This document shows, one piece after another, positions 53,440 through 63,250 of a stretch of DNA of 64,000 bases. Origin of the DNA: Sorlinia euscelidii (lineage in GTDB: Bacteria > Pseudomonadota > Alphaproteobacteria > Acetobacterales > Acetobacteraceae); the NCBI RefSeq assembly GCF_036452155.1, contig NZ_JAWJZY010000004.1, one strand, 5' to 3'. The notes under the pieces were generated by a model that worked only from the letters and a program-made list of their open reading frames with translations, made no database searches and was not told the DNA's origin. The position numbers and the translations under genes are program-made. Each line of letters opens with the position of its first letter. The stretch's first letter is position 1.

Positions 53440-53704
53440 TCTCTGCTTCATTCCTTCCGCGCTTTACCGGCGGCGTGTCTCAGGGCATGACGGGCAAACA
53501 GCGGCACGGCGCGGGTGGCCCGTCCCGGATGGCTGTTCGAATGATTTTTAGCACAACTCCTGTCAAAAAGCGTGCCAAATGCACGGGATCTGTGCTTTCA
53601 GCTTGACGAAATCGAGCCTCTCCGTCATAAGCCGCGCCTGAATACCCATGTCGTGTGCCGGGGAGACCTCTCGGCGATCGAGAATTGTTTCGAGGAAATC
53701 TGCT

Positions 53705-54007
53705 ATGTCTCGCCGCTGCCAAATTACAGGCAAAGGCGTGCTGACTGGCAATAATGTCAGCCACGCCAATAACAAAACGCGCCGTCGCTTCCTGCCTAAT
53801 TTGCAGGATATCACGCTTCTGTCCGACACGTTGCAGACGGGCGTGCGTCTACGCCTCAGCACGCAGGGCATCCGCACGATTGAGCATAATGGCGGGCTTG
53901 ACGCCTTCCTGCTTTCGGCACCGAATCGCAAGCTCCCCGCGGAAGCGCAGATCATCAAGCGCCGCATCCGTCGTGTGATGGAAAATCGGGCCGAAAAGTC
54001 AGCCTGA
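53705..54007 (+). CDS. rpmB: 50S ribosomal protein L28
   Basis: L28 is a small basic 50S protein. The 100-residue product shows SRRCQITGKGVLTGNNVSHANNKTRRRFLPNLQ, the family signature, followed by RLRLSTQGIRTIEHNGGLDAFLL and a basic tail. The ATG at 53705 is the family start although the frame is open further up. It stands alone here, 206 bases ahead of fusA. Confidence 0.97.
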   Translation: MSRRCQITGKGVLTGNNVSHANNKTRRRFLPNLQDITLLSDTLQTGVRLRLSTQGIRTIEHNGGLDAFLLSAPNRKLPAEAQIIKRRIRRVMENRAEKSA

Positions 54008-54213
54008 CGGTCGGTCCCTCCCGGATGGGGCTGTCCGCATCCGGGATATTCTGAAGTTTTAAAGCCTTATCGTCAGCCGTCTTTGACCCGTTTCCTTGAC
54101 GCATGGCGACATGGTCGATCCAAAACCCCTCTGGTGAATAGGGGATTGTGACGGCCTCGGCGGGGTGTTTCAGAAGGTCTGAAGCGCCTCAAGTGCATTG
54201 TGGAGGTTTATCC

Positions 54214-56319
54214 GTGTCCGACAGCAGCGTCGCAGAAGCCAAATCGGCTCTCTCCAAAATCCGAAATATCGGCATCACCGCGCATATTGATGCCGGCAAA
54301 ACGACGACGACGGAGCGTATCCTTTATTATACCGGCATGTCGCACCGCATTGGTGAAGTCCATGACGGTAACACAACCACAGATTATATGGCGCAGGAGC
54401 GTGAGCGCGGCATCACCATCACGTCAGCCGCTGTAACCTGCGAGTGGAATGCGCACCGCATCAACATCATCGACACGCCTGGCCATATCGACTTTAATAT
54501 TGAGGTCAATCGCTCACTGCGCGTTCTCGATGGTGCGATCTTCATTATTGAAGGTGTGGCCGGTGTCCAGCCGCAATCCGAGACAAACTGGCGTCTCGCG
54601 GATCGTTATAACGTCCCGCGCATCATTTTCATCAATAAGCTTGATCGCACGGGGGCGGATTTCTATCGCGCTTTCGACACATTGAAGGAAAAGCTCGACA
54701 TCGTCGCTATTCCGCTTCAGTTGCCGATCGGCGCGGAAGAGAATTTTGTCGGTGTCGTCGATCTCGTTGAAATGCGCGCCATTATCTGGGAAGGCGGCGA
54801 GCTGGGTGCGAAATTCCACTATGAGGATATTCCGGCCGAGCTGAAGGAAAAAGCCGAGGAAGCCCGCCAGAACCTGCTCGACACGGCGCTGAGCGTCGAT
54901 GAGACGGCGATGGAGGAATATTTTGAGAAAGGCGACGTCGCGGTCGAAACGCTGAAGAAATGCATCAAGAAGGGTGCCATTTCCGGTGAGTTCCGCCCCG
55001 TCCTTTGTGGTACAGCCTTTAAAAACAAGGGTGTGCAACCCCTCCTTGACGCGGTGATTGATTACCTCCCGGCACCGGATGAGGTTGAGGGTATCCGTAT
55101 CGCGCCGCCGGAAGATGAGGAGGTGGACGAAAACTTCCTGCCGATCGTCCCGGTTGATCCGGATGGTAAATTTGCGGGTCTCGCTTTCAAAATCATCTCT
55201 GACAAATATGGCACGCTGACTTTCGTGCGTGTTTATCGCGGCGTGCTGAATGCCGGTGATACCGTGATCAACACGATCAAGGGCCATAAAGAGCGCGTGG
55301 GACGGATGTTCCAGATGCATGCGGATAAGCGTCAGGAAGTCAAATCCGTCGGCGCCGGTGATATCGCGGCGTTCGTTGGGCTGAAAGATACGGTCACGGG
55401 TGACACACTTGCGGATCCGAGTGACCCCGTCGTGCTTGAGCGCATGCAATTCCCCGTCCCGGTCATTGACATCTCCGTTGAACCGAAGACGAAAGACGCG
55501 GTTGAGAAAATGACTCTCGCCCTGCAGAAGCTTGCGGCGGAGGATCCTTCCCTCCAGCTTAAAACGGATCAGGAAACGGGTCAGACCATCCTTTCCGGCA
55601 TGGGCGAGTTGCATCTCGACATTATTGTTGACCGTCTGCGCCGTGAATATGGCGTTGAGGCCAATGTCGGCGCGCCGCAGGTCGCTTATCGTGAGACGAT
55701 CACCCAGACGCATGTTGAGACCTACACCCACAAGAAACAGTCGGGTGGTTCGGGTCAGTATGCTGAGGTGAAGATCGAATTCACCCCGGTTGAGCGGAAT
55801 GCGGACATTCAGTTTGAGAATAAAGTCGTGGGTGGCGCTGTTCCGAAGGAATATATTCCGGCGGTTGAGAAGGGCATCCGTGTCCAGTCATCCACGGGTG
55901 TCCTGGCGGGTTTCCCGACGGTGGACTTCAAGTTTACCCTGCTTGACGGTAAATATCACGATGTCGACTCATCGGCTCTGGCCTTTGAAATCGCGGCAAA
56001 AGCATGTTTCCGTGAGGGGATGAAGAAGGCCGGTCCCGTCATTCTTGAGCCGATCATGGATGTCGAGATCACCACACCGAATGATCACGTTGGTGACGTT
56101 GTGGGTGACCTTAACCGTCGCCGTGGCATCATCCAAAGCCAGGAGACAGCGGGCTCAACTGTGATGATCCGGTCTCAAGTGCCGTTGAAGGAGATGTTCG
56201 GGTATATCTCGCATCTGCGTTCAGCCACGAAGGGCCGCGCTTCCTTCACCATGCAGTTCCACCATTATGACCCCGTCCCGCGCAATGTCGCGGATGAGAT
56301 CATGGCCAAATCTGCCTGA
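54214..56319 (+). CDS. fusA: Elongation factor G
   Basis: EF-G is the GTPase that drives ribosomal translocation and, with RRF, recycling. The G domain shows GITAHIDAGKTTTTERIL (G1), ERGITITSAAVTCEW (G2), DTPGHIDF (G3) and NKLDRTGADF (G4). Domains II to V are complete, ending near GYISHLRSATKGRASFTMQFHHYDPVP. The start is GTG 54214 with GGAGG eight bases upstream, giving 701 residues. It is not embedded in an rpsL-rpsG-fusA-tuf operon in this window. It could be the main EF-G moved away or a second copy; the sequence looks like canonical EF-G. A strong terminator follows. A 405-codon antisense frame opposite it is spurious. Confidence 0.96.
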   Translation: MSDSSVAEAKSALSKIRNIGITAHIDAGKTTTTERILYYTGMSHRIGEVHDGNTTTDYMAQERERGITITSAAVTCEWNAHRINIIDTPGHIDFNIEVNRSLRVLDGAIFIIEGVAGVQPQSETNWRLADRYNVPRIIFINKLDRTGADFYRAFDTLKEKLDIVAIPLQLPIGAEENFVGVVDLVEMRAIIWEGGELGAKFHYEDIPAELKEKAEEARQNLLDTALSVDETAMEEYFEKGDVAVETLKKCIKKGAISGEFRPVLCGTAFKNKGVQPLLDAVIDYLPAPDEVEGIRIAPPEDEEVDENFLPIVPVDPDGKFAGLAFKIISDKYGTLTFVRVYRGVLNAGDTVINTIKGHKERVGRMFQMHADKRQEVKSVGAGDIAAFVGLKDTVTGDTLADPSDPVVLERMQFPVPVIDISVEPKTKDAVEKMTLALQKLAAEDPSLQLKTDQETGQTILSGMGELHLDIIVDRLRREYGVEANVGAPQVAYRETITQTHVETYTHKKQSGGSGQYAEVKIEFTPVERNADIQFENKVVGGAVPKEYIPAVEKGIRVQSSTGVLAGFPTVDFKFTLLDGKYHDVDSSALAFEIAAKACFREGMKKAGPVILEPIMDVEITTPNDHVGDVVGDLNRRRGIIQSQETAGSTVMIRSQVPLKEMFGYISHLRSATKGRASFTMQFHHYDPVPRNVADEIMAKSA

Positions 56320-56343
56320 GTCTTGTTAAAGCTCGAAAAAAAG

Positions 56344-56372
56344 ACGCCTCCCAATCGGGAGGCGTTTTTTTT
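56344..56372. terminator. Bidirectional terminator after fusA
   Basis: A 9-base-pair stem ACGCCTCCC (56344-56352) / GGGAGGCGT (56357-56365) with loop AATC is followed by eight T on the plus strand and preceded by seven A, which become T on the minus strand. It ends fusA and also the convergent GlsB-type gene, whose TAA overlaps the end of the T-run. Confidence 0.9.
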
Positions 56373-56631
56373 ATACCGGTGGCGGTCGATTTCTTGTGAA
56401 GAGCCCATAGAAGAAGAGCAGGATCATCGCGCCGATGACAGAGGCGATAAAGCCCGCCGGCTGACCTTCAGCATAGAAGTTCAGCTGCTGACCGATCCAC
56501 TCCGCGAGAAACGCGCCCGCAATACCGAGGATGATGGTGATGATAAAGCCACTCGGCGCCCGTCCGGGCATCAGCAGCTTGGCGACAAGCCCCACCAGAA
56601 ATCCGACGATCAACGTCCACAAAATGTGCAT
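56371..56631 (-). CDS. GlsB/YeaQ/YmgE family membrane protein
   Basis: The 86-residue product is almost wholly three membrane segments: HILWTLIVGFLVGLVAKLLMPG, then GFIITIILGIAGAFLAEWIGQQL, then GFIASVIGAMILLFFYGLFT. This is the transglycosylase-associated or YeaQ/GlsB family, linked to general stress but of unsettled function. The ATG at 56631 has GGAGA six bases upstream and is preferred over a Met ten codons earlier. The TAA stop lies inside the shared terminator with fusA. Confidence 0.88.
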   Translation of the reverse strand: MHILWTLIVGFLVGLVAKLLMPGRAPSGFIITIILGIAGAFLAEWIGQQLNFYAEGQPAGFIASVIGAMILLFFYGLFTRNRPPPV

Positions 56632-56770
56632 AAAACGTCTCCAGACATAAAACCATTGCACTGGAAAACGAGTCAGATCGACTTAAGTTGACCTGACAGA
56701 AAATTACGTAGCAAATCGTGATATTTCCACACCGTGCAAAGGGTCAATGGGGCAGAAATGGCGCGGTAAA

Positions 56771-59556
56771 TCAGCCAAATGCACCGTTCGCGTGCATGAC
56801 GGCCGTGCTGATCTCTCTCAGCAGGTCAAACAGCCGCGCCATGGGGCGGAAGATCGTTTCATGTTCCCTCATGAAGCCTTGATCATCGCGAGCGCCCTGT
56901 GGCTCATGAAAACTCAGCTCAGACGGTGTACCAAGATATTGCGGGAAGATTTCCCCCAGCTTCTTGAGCGCCAATGGGATCTCTAATTGCAGGATCAATT
57001 GTAAGAGCCGCTCGCGGGAAATATTGTTTCGCGGGCTGAAATACGGGATGCGCGTGGCCAGCAGCCAGATTTCCTCAATCACGGCATGGCGTATCGCGTG
57101 GAGGATGCGCTCATCCCGCGCCATATGCAGGCCGTGCGACCAGACAGAATTAAGCGAGATGTGGTCTGCCTGGACGTGTCGATACATGGGTGGAAGATGC
57201 CGCCAGAACCCGAGCTCCTCCAGCCCCTTCGCCAGACGCATATATTGGCTGCGACGAGACTCATTGTCACTATTCGCCGCGCGGTCCAGCCAGGTGCCTG
57301 GGTCAAGCAGGTCAATAACGGCGCGCAGGGCGCCGATATCCGAGTGACTCAGGGCCTGCCGTGCAAAATCCAACGCCAGGTCAAAGCGACGGCTGGTGCG
57401 GGAGAGGCGCTCAAAACTATCCGCGTGCCGTGCCGCGGCGGAGCCCAGCCCCTGAAGCACATTCGCCCACCAGCCAAGCTGTTCCAAAATGGCGTTATTC
57501 GGGATCGCGCGCAGCTGATTGACGTGTGAAATACGTGTCACGCTGGCGCCATCCGCCTGCCGGGCTGAGGGGCGCGAGCCGGATTTATCAATCAAGGCCG
57601 GCCCGAAGGCCCCCAACATGCCAGCATAACCGGGATCCTCAACCAATGTCGCCATATCCAGCGCGATGGTTGAGAAGAAATCGAAGGAAAATTCCGGATT
57701 GGCGTAAATCGGGTCGGAAGAGGCTGTCTGTGTTTCCCGCGAAAGATGCTCCGCAATGGTCACGATTGTGGATGTCGCGAGTTCCGGCGTGCCGAACAGC
57801 GTGTAACCATCCGCCCCTTGAAATGCGGCTTCCTCTCGCACACGGATGTTGGCTTCCTTGAAGAGATGCGCCGTGTAAGCGGGTGAAAAATATTCCAGCC
57901 TTTGCTGAAAACTGAAAGGATGGGAACCGCGCCCGATACTCTCCCCATGCGTGTCAAACAACACAAGCTCAATATCGGTCAGCTCATGGCGGCGCATGAG
58001 CTCAAGCGTTTTGAGTCGCAAGCGTTCAACCAGATTGGTTGCCGCCAATTGCCCGATATAGCGCCCCGAATCTGAATAACCAAATTGCAGGCACAAACGG
58101 CCATTATTGCGCAGATAGTCTCGCCAATGAGGGGAGCGGAAGCATTCTTCCAGGATTGTGTCGCCGTGCTCCAGCGCGGACTGAGTCTCAAAAAGCGGGG
58201 AGATCTGGATCTGATCATCCCGGATGCCGAAATGCCGGGACAGCCACAATGTCGCCAACAATGTAAAGCCGCTCTCCGTCTCCGCAATCAAAAACCGGAT
58301 CGGCGTCGTCTGGTCGATATGTTTGAGGATCTGCGCCATCGTCATCATCAGCCGCGCCGCGGAAATTTGCTCCATCAGCAGGGAGCCGAAGTCAACCGGG
58401 ACGGGTGGCGCCTTTTCATTGAGCGCTTCGTTGATCTGGCCGATCACCTTCCGCCGTCGGGAAGGGATTGCAGGGTCATCTTCAATGCTCAGACGGTGGC
58501 GAACGACATTGTAAATCTGTGTCGCGTTCAGCCGGGTATGGATATGCGCCGCGCTCAGCCCGTGGGCCGTGAAGCCACTCCAGGCAATGTCGATCTCACG
58601 ACGGGCGGCCGCGTCACATGTCTCTCTGGCCGTCTGGTAGAGATCTGACAGTGCATCTGCGTCCAGCAGGGCTTCATCACGCCGCCCGATCAGAACCGCC
58701 GCGAAGGCGGCAACATCTTTCGCGGCATTTCGGCCGGGCCGGGGGCTTGCACTGCGCTGCGCTGAGACAGCGTCAATCGCCACACGCAACCGGGCGAGGA
58801 AAGGGCTGTCCGTCGGCAGAAATTTTGCAAGCTGCGCCTTAAGACGCCGCAATTGCGTTTCCTTGAGCGCGAGACGGATTGCAATCGTGTCCCACCAGTG
58901 AATGTCGCTGCGCCCATCCGTATCGAACCCCACCCAACTCGCCAGAACGACAGGACTTGGTAATAAAGCCGCGTCAGGCCATTTTTCCCGGCAGGCATCC
59001 AGGAGTGCGCGGTTGAGCGCGTCAATCGCATCCCGCCCCGTAATATGGCGGCGAGGGCGAGGTCCTGCTCATGCCAGAGTGTTGGCGCTTCTAGCCTTCG
59101 ATGTGACGCCAGTTTCGGGACTTCAAGCGCGGGGTCTGTCGCGAGGTGGGCAAGCTGCTCATAGACAGCGTCGCTCAGGGCAAAAGTCGGGTGCGCCGTA
59201 AAAACGGCGGAAAAAGCCGGGCGCGCCAGACGGTCACGCAGGTCTTCAATCCGTTCACATTGCGCGACAAGCTGACGGGCGGCCGAGATAAGGCGATCAG
59301 CCAGAGGCACTTCTGCGTCCAGCCCGACATAATGGCGAAGATGGGCCGCGCGATGATGCAGCGCCGTGTCCCTCAACTGCCGAACCGTCTCTTCCAGATC
59401 GTCAATGCTGAGTTCCTCGCTGGCAAGTCCGGCGCTGATGCGCTGCGTCATGGCACTGACCTGGCCATGCCTCTTTTCAGCTAGGGTTGGGTCACCCTCC
59501 AAAGCCGCCATCAATCTCGCGTTTGATGCCTTTGGTCGCGACGTCCGCGCCGTCAT
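56771..59556 (-). pseudogene. ppc: Phosphoenolpyruvate carboxylase-like protein (divergent), frame broken once
   Basis: PEP carboxylase replenishes oxaloacetate from PEP and bicarbonate. The ATG at 59556 (GGAG upstream) opens an N-terminal part with the catalytic VFTAHPTF (usually TAHPTE). The frame fails near 59036-59052. Adding one base (C of GCCGCC or G of GGGG on the coding strand) gives GRDAIDALNRALLDACREKWPDAALLPSPVVLASWVGFDTDGRSDIHWWDT in sections, joining to the 720-residue rest, about 928 in total, the normal length. Later motifs are recognisable but altered: FGYSDSGRYIG for GYSDSxKDxG, DTHGESIGRGSHP for FHGRGGxxGRGG. The end is MHANGAFG where other enzymes end RNTG. The fold is clear; normal activity is not assured. 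Confidence 0.75.
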
Positions 59557-59872
59557 GGCCGTCTCCGCAGGGAAGGGACGTTCAGTTATCGGGGCGTTAG
59601 GGCGTTCTGTCGGCAAGATTATCTCAATATGCAAAGGAGGTTTATCGGGTGCATTCTCTACAAGCCTCCGTTCGTGCGCAATGATGTTTCATAAGGCGAG
59701 AGGAAGAATTTTAGGTTATCAGGGCGACTTACGGGCGACAGTGACGCAGATGTAACGCATGTCGCGGTGGGGACGGTGCATGCGCGTGACAGGTCAGGAA
59801 CATACCGTCCGCCACGTAAAAAAATCAGGCGGCCGGGTTTTATCCGATTGGGCCTTCAGACGTTGCAGGGTG

Positions 59873-61162
59873 ATGCCGATAATTATTCAGTCAGATCAGA
59901 ATGCCGCGAACGCTTATCGAAAAATGCGGCGTGTGGCGACGAGTATGCTTGTGGTCATGGGCGGTGTCGGCGTGGCATCGACCGTCCTGCCCATGATGCA
60001 TGTCGTCAGGGAGGGATGGCTCGTCGGGCTGATCGGGGCGGGTGCCCGTGCCGGTTTTGTGGGGGGGATTGCCGATTGGTTCGCGGTCACGGCGCTTTTT
60101 CGCCATCCGCTCGGACTGCCCATTCCCCATACGGCGATTCTCGTCCGTCAGCAGGCGCGCCTGGCGGAGGCGACCGGACGCTTTGTCGCGTCGCAGTTTT
60201 TTGATGAGGCTGAAGTCACCCGCGCGCTCGAATCCGCACAATTACCGGGCCGGTTGGCGGGCTGGCTGGGCCATGATGCTTTTCGCGCGACCTGCTCCGC
60301 CGCCATTCGGGGCGCCCTGCCGGGCCTGCTGGACAGGGTGGAGGATGGCACGGCCGCCTCCGCCATCCGACGCGGTTTTGAGATGCTCGTGGCCGGCAAG
60401 GCGACAGGGCCGCTCCTGATCCGCATTTTACGCAGTCTCGTGCGGGATGACCTGCATCAGGAGGTGGTTTCCTTCCTCCTCCTGCGACTCAAAAATGCGA
60501 TTCAGGAGAAGGAGGATCACCTGCGCCGTTTCATCCAACGGCGCGTGACGGAACAAGGCGGCAAAGTCGTGGGCTGGATGATCGGCCCTTCCGTCGCGCA
60601 GAAAGTGATCACGTCCCTTTATAATGAGCTGGAAGGAATCGACCCTGCCGACCCTCAGATGCGGGAGAATATTACGGAATGGCTGCGGCGGGAGATTGAT
60701 CTGCTCGAAAATGACGCGCCGCGTCGCGCCCATCTGGAGGAGAGCCTACTGCGCCTGATTCGTCATGACAGCGTCCTGTCATGGAGCGGGCAGATCTGGC
60801 ACCGCCTTCGCAGCCGGATCGAGGATGATAGTGAGGCGGATGACGGTGTGACGGCCCAGTTCATCGACTCGATTCTGCTCAGCACCTCTCACCATCTCAA
60901 GTCTGACCCGGCAACGGCGCAGAAGGTCGACGCCACGATCCGCGCCATTATTCTGCGTGTTCTGCCCGCGATCCGTGCCCAGCTCGCGCAATATATCGCC
61001 AGCGTCATGTCGAAATGGGACAGTCAAAGCCTGACAAACCGTCTTCAGGAGCGGATCGGGAAAGACCTGCAATATATCCGCGTCAATGGAACGCTGGTGG
61101 GGTTCATCATCGGCGCCATGCTGGAAGCCGCTTCCCGCTTCTTCCGCATGGCGATGCATTGA
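59873..61162 (+). CDS. DUF445 family membrane-associated protein (YjiN-like)
   Basis: The 429-residue product has two N-terminal hydrophobic segments (RVATSMLVVMGGVGVASTV and WLVGLIGAGARAGFVGGIADWFAVTALFRHPLGLPIPHTAIL). These contain the family's GGxADWFAVxALFRxPxGxPIPHTAI motif. A long helical middle and a C-terminal membrane segment (VNGTLVGFIIGAMLEAASRF) follow, which is the DUF445/YjiN layout. The function of the family is unknown. The frame is open 38 codons earlier, but MPIIIQSDQNA at 59873 fits relatives best; the ribosome site is weak. Its 3' neighbour is the suf regulator. Confidence 0.85.
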   Translation: MPIIIQSDQNAANAYRKMRRVATSMLVVMGGVGVASTVLPMMHVVREGWLVGLIGAGARAGFVGGIADWFAVTALFRHPLGLPIPHTAILVRQQARLAEATGRFVASQFFDEAEVTRALESAQLPGRLAGWLGHDAFRATCSAAIRGALPGLLDRVEDGTAASAIRRGFEMLVAGKATGPLLIRILRSLVRDDLHQEVVSFLLLRLKNAIQEKEDHLRRFIQRRVTEQGGKVVGWMIGPSVAQKVITSLYNELEGIDPADPQMRENITEWLRREIDLLENDAPRRAHLEESLLRLIRHDSVLSWSGQIWHRLRSRIEDDSEADDGVTAQFIDSILLSTSHHLKSDPATAQKVDATIRAIILRVLPAIRAQLAQYIASVMSKWDSQSLTNRLQERIGKDLQYIRVNGTLVGFIIGAMLEAASRFFRMAMH

Positions 61163-61189
61163 AAACGCGATAAAAAAACCAAAAAGCCC

Positions 61190-61218
61190 TTGACTGAAAA
61201 CGGGACCGGGTCCATCTC
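61190..61218 (+). promoter_or_regulatory. Candidate suf promoter with internal palindrome
   Basis: TTGACT (61190-61195) is a good -35. The expected -10 position after 17 bases (CATCTC) is poor, and between them lies the perfect palindrome GGACC-G-GGTCC (61203-61213). Weak -10s with a palindrome in the spacer are typical of repressed, Rrf2-type promoters. It is 60-88 bases upstream of the regulator start, which suggests autoregulation; this is inference. Confidence 0.45.
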
Positions 61219-61277
61219 AGGGGCAAAGAGGACTTGCGTGGTCTTGAATGAATTTTACCGAATCTTTGAGGTAAGCG

Positions 61278-61747
61278 ATGTTGCGACTTTCCAAATTAGC
61301 TGATTACGCGGCCGTGCTGCTGGTGCAGCTTGGCCAGCTGGACACGCTCGCAACGGCGTCCTCCCTTGCGCAATCCACAGGTGTGCCTGAGCCGACCGTC
61401 GCGAAACTACTCAAAGGTCTGGCGGGAGATGGACTTGTCACCTCGTTTCGGGGGCGCGCGGCGGATATCGTCTCGGTCGACCGCTTGATCAGATCTCAGT
61501 CGCATCAGTCATTACGTCGGTAGATGGGCCGATTGAGGTCACAGCCTGCGTCAATGGCCGCTATTGTGATGCGGGGCCGCTCTGCTCTCTCTCCGGTCAT
61601 TGGGACATGGTGAATGACGCTGTCTTCCGCGCGCTGGAAGCCATCACGCTGGCGGATATGATGCCGTCACGCCCCCAGGCAAAAGCGGCGCCTTTAGCCG
61701 CCATTATTGATACAAGTCCCCGTTATCGTCATGGAGCGTCTTCATGA
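61278..61747 (+). pseudogene. Rrf2-family suf operon regulator, frame broken once
   Basis: The protein belongs to the Rrf2 group that senses Fe-S status and controls the suf operon. The N-terminal winged helix (LRLSKLADYAAVLLVQLGQL, STGVPEPTVAKLLKGLAGDGLVTSFRG) is intact. The literal frame then stops at 61523. Adding one G to the five-G run at 61450-61454 gives GARGGYRLGRPLDQISVASVITSVDGPIEV. It then gives three cysteines, CVNGRYCDAGPLC, which would ligate the cluster, and a frame open to TGA 61745-61747 that overlaps the sufB ATG (about 156 residues). The overlap in exactly the restored frame is strong evidence that the gene is intact in the organism. Confidence 0.9.
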
Positions 61748-63240
61748 GCGCGTCGACCGAGACTCGCGACACCATCGAATCCCTCGCCCAATCGGGATAT
61801 AAGTGGGGGTTCGAGACGGATATCGATATGGAAATGGCCCCGAAGGGCCTCGATGAAGATATCATACGTTATATTTCCGCCCGGAAAGATGAGCCGCAAT
61901 GGATGCTCGATTGGCGTCTTCAGGCTTATAAGGCGTGGACATCCATGGCCCCGCCGCAATGGCAGAAGCCGAAATTCCCGCCGATCGATTTTCAGGACGC
62001 CCATTATTTCGCGCAGCCAAAAAAGAAGCCCGGCCCGAAATCCCTGGAAGAAGTCGACCCGGAACTCCTCAAAACCTACGCCAAACTCGGCATCCCCCTG
62101 CATGAGCAGGCCATTCTGGCCGGTGTCGAGGGTGCTGATGCGCCTGCTGACGGCCAACGTCCGCCCATCGCGGTGGACGCGGTCTTTGATAGTGTTTCGG
62201 TTGTCACGACATTTCGCGAGACGCTGCGTGCGGCGGGTGTGATTTTCTGCCCGATTTCAGAGGCGATCCGGGAGCATAGCGACCTCGTCAAAAAATATCT
62301 CGGCAGTGTCGTGCCCGTCAGTGACAATTTTTACGCTGCGTTGAATTCGGCGGTTTTTACGGATGGTTCTTTCGTCTTTGTGCCAAAGGGCGTCAAATGC
62401 CCGATGGAGCTTTCAACTTATTTTCGAATCAATGCGCGCAATACCGGACAGTTTGAGCGGACGCTGATCATCTGTGAGGATGGGGCCTCCGTCTCCTACC
62501 TTGAGGGCTGCACCGCGCCCATGCGTGATGAAAATCAACTTCATGCTGCGGTCGTGGAGCTTGTCGCCCTGGATGACGCCTCCATCAAATATTCGACCGT
62601 GCAGAACTGGTATCCCGGTGATGCGGAAGGTCGAGGCGGCATCTATAATTTCGTCACAAAACGCGGCGCCTGTCGTGGCCGTAACGCCAAAATCTCATGG
62701 ACGCAGGTTGAGACAGGCTCTGCCATCACCTGGAAATATCCATCCTGCATTCTGGCGGGGGACGGTTCGGTCGGAGAGTTTTACTCCGTGGCCGTCACGA
62801 ATAATCATCAACAGGCGGATACAGGTACCAAGATGATCCATCTCGCGCCCAATACGCGCTCAACGATCATCGCCAAGACGATCTCTGCAGGGCATTCGGA
62901 CAGCACCTATCGCGGCCTTGTACGCATGACGCCGCGTGCACGGAACGCGCGTAATTTTTCACAATGTGACAGTCTTCTGATCGGTGATCAGTGCGGTGCC
63001 CACACGATTCCCTATATTGAAAACCGCAATTCCTCCGCGCGGGTGGAGCATGAGGCAACGACATCCAAAATCTCCGAGGATCAACTTTTTTACTGCCGGT
63101 CCCGCGGCATATCGGAGGAGGATGCGGTGGGTCTGATCGTGAATGGTTTCTGCCGCGATGTCCTGAAGGAATTGCCCATGGAGTTCGCCGTGGAAGCGCA
63201 GAAGCTCTTACAGGTCAGTCTCGAAGGCAGTGTCGGATAG
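61744..63240 (+). CDS. sufB: Fe-S cluster assembly protein SufB
   Basis: SufB is the scaffold subunit of the SufBCD complex that assembles Fe-S clusters under iron limitation and oxidative stress. The 498-residue product is full length. Recognisable parts are PKGVKCPMELSTYFRIN, ERTLIICEDGASVSYLEGCTAP (with the conserved cysteine), VEHEATTSKISEDQLFYCRSRG and the C-terminal GFCRDVLKELPMEFAVEAQKLL. Its ATG overlaps the restored stop of the Rrf2 regulator by 4 bases. sufC follows within 10 bases. Confidence 0.98.
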   Translation: MSASTETRDTIESLAQSGYKWGFETDIDMEMAPKGLDEDIIRYISARKDEPQWMLDWRLQAYKAWTSMAPPQWQKPKFPPIDFQDAHYFAQPKKKPGPKSLEEVDPELLKTYAKLGIPLHEQAILAGVEGADAPADGQRPPIAVDAVFDSVSVVTTFRETLRAAGVIFCPISEAIREHSDLVKKYLGSVVPVSDNFYAALNSAVFTDGSFVFVPKGVKCPMELSTYFRINARNTGQFERTLIICEDGASVSYLEGCTAPMRDENQLHAAVVELVALDDASIKYSTVQNWYPGDAEGRGGIYNFVTKRGACRGRNAKISWTQVETGSAITWKYPSCILAGDGSVGEFYSVAVTNNHQQADTGTKMIHLAPNTRSTIIAKTISAGHSDSTYRGLVRMTPRARNARNFSQCDSLLIGDQCGAHTIPYIENRNSSARVEHEATTSKISEDQLFYCRSRGISEEDAVGLIVNGFCRDVLKELPMEFAVEAQKLLQVSLEGSVG

Positions 63241-63250
63241 GATGAAGCGC

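Noticed and set aside
54514..55731. 405-codon minus-strand open frame
   Set aside because: Fully antisense to fusA, with no domain and no ribosome site.
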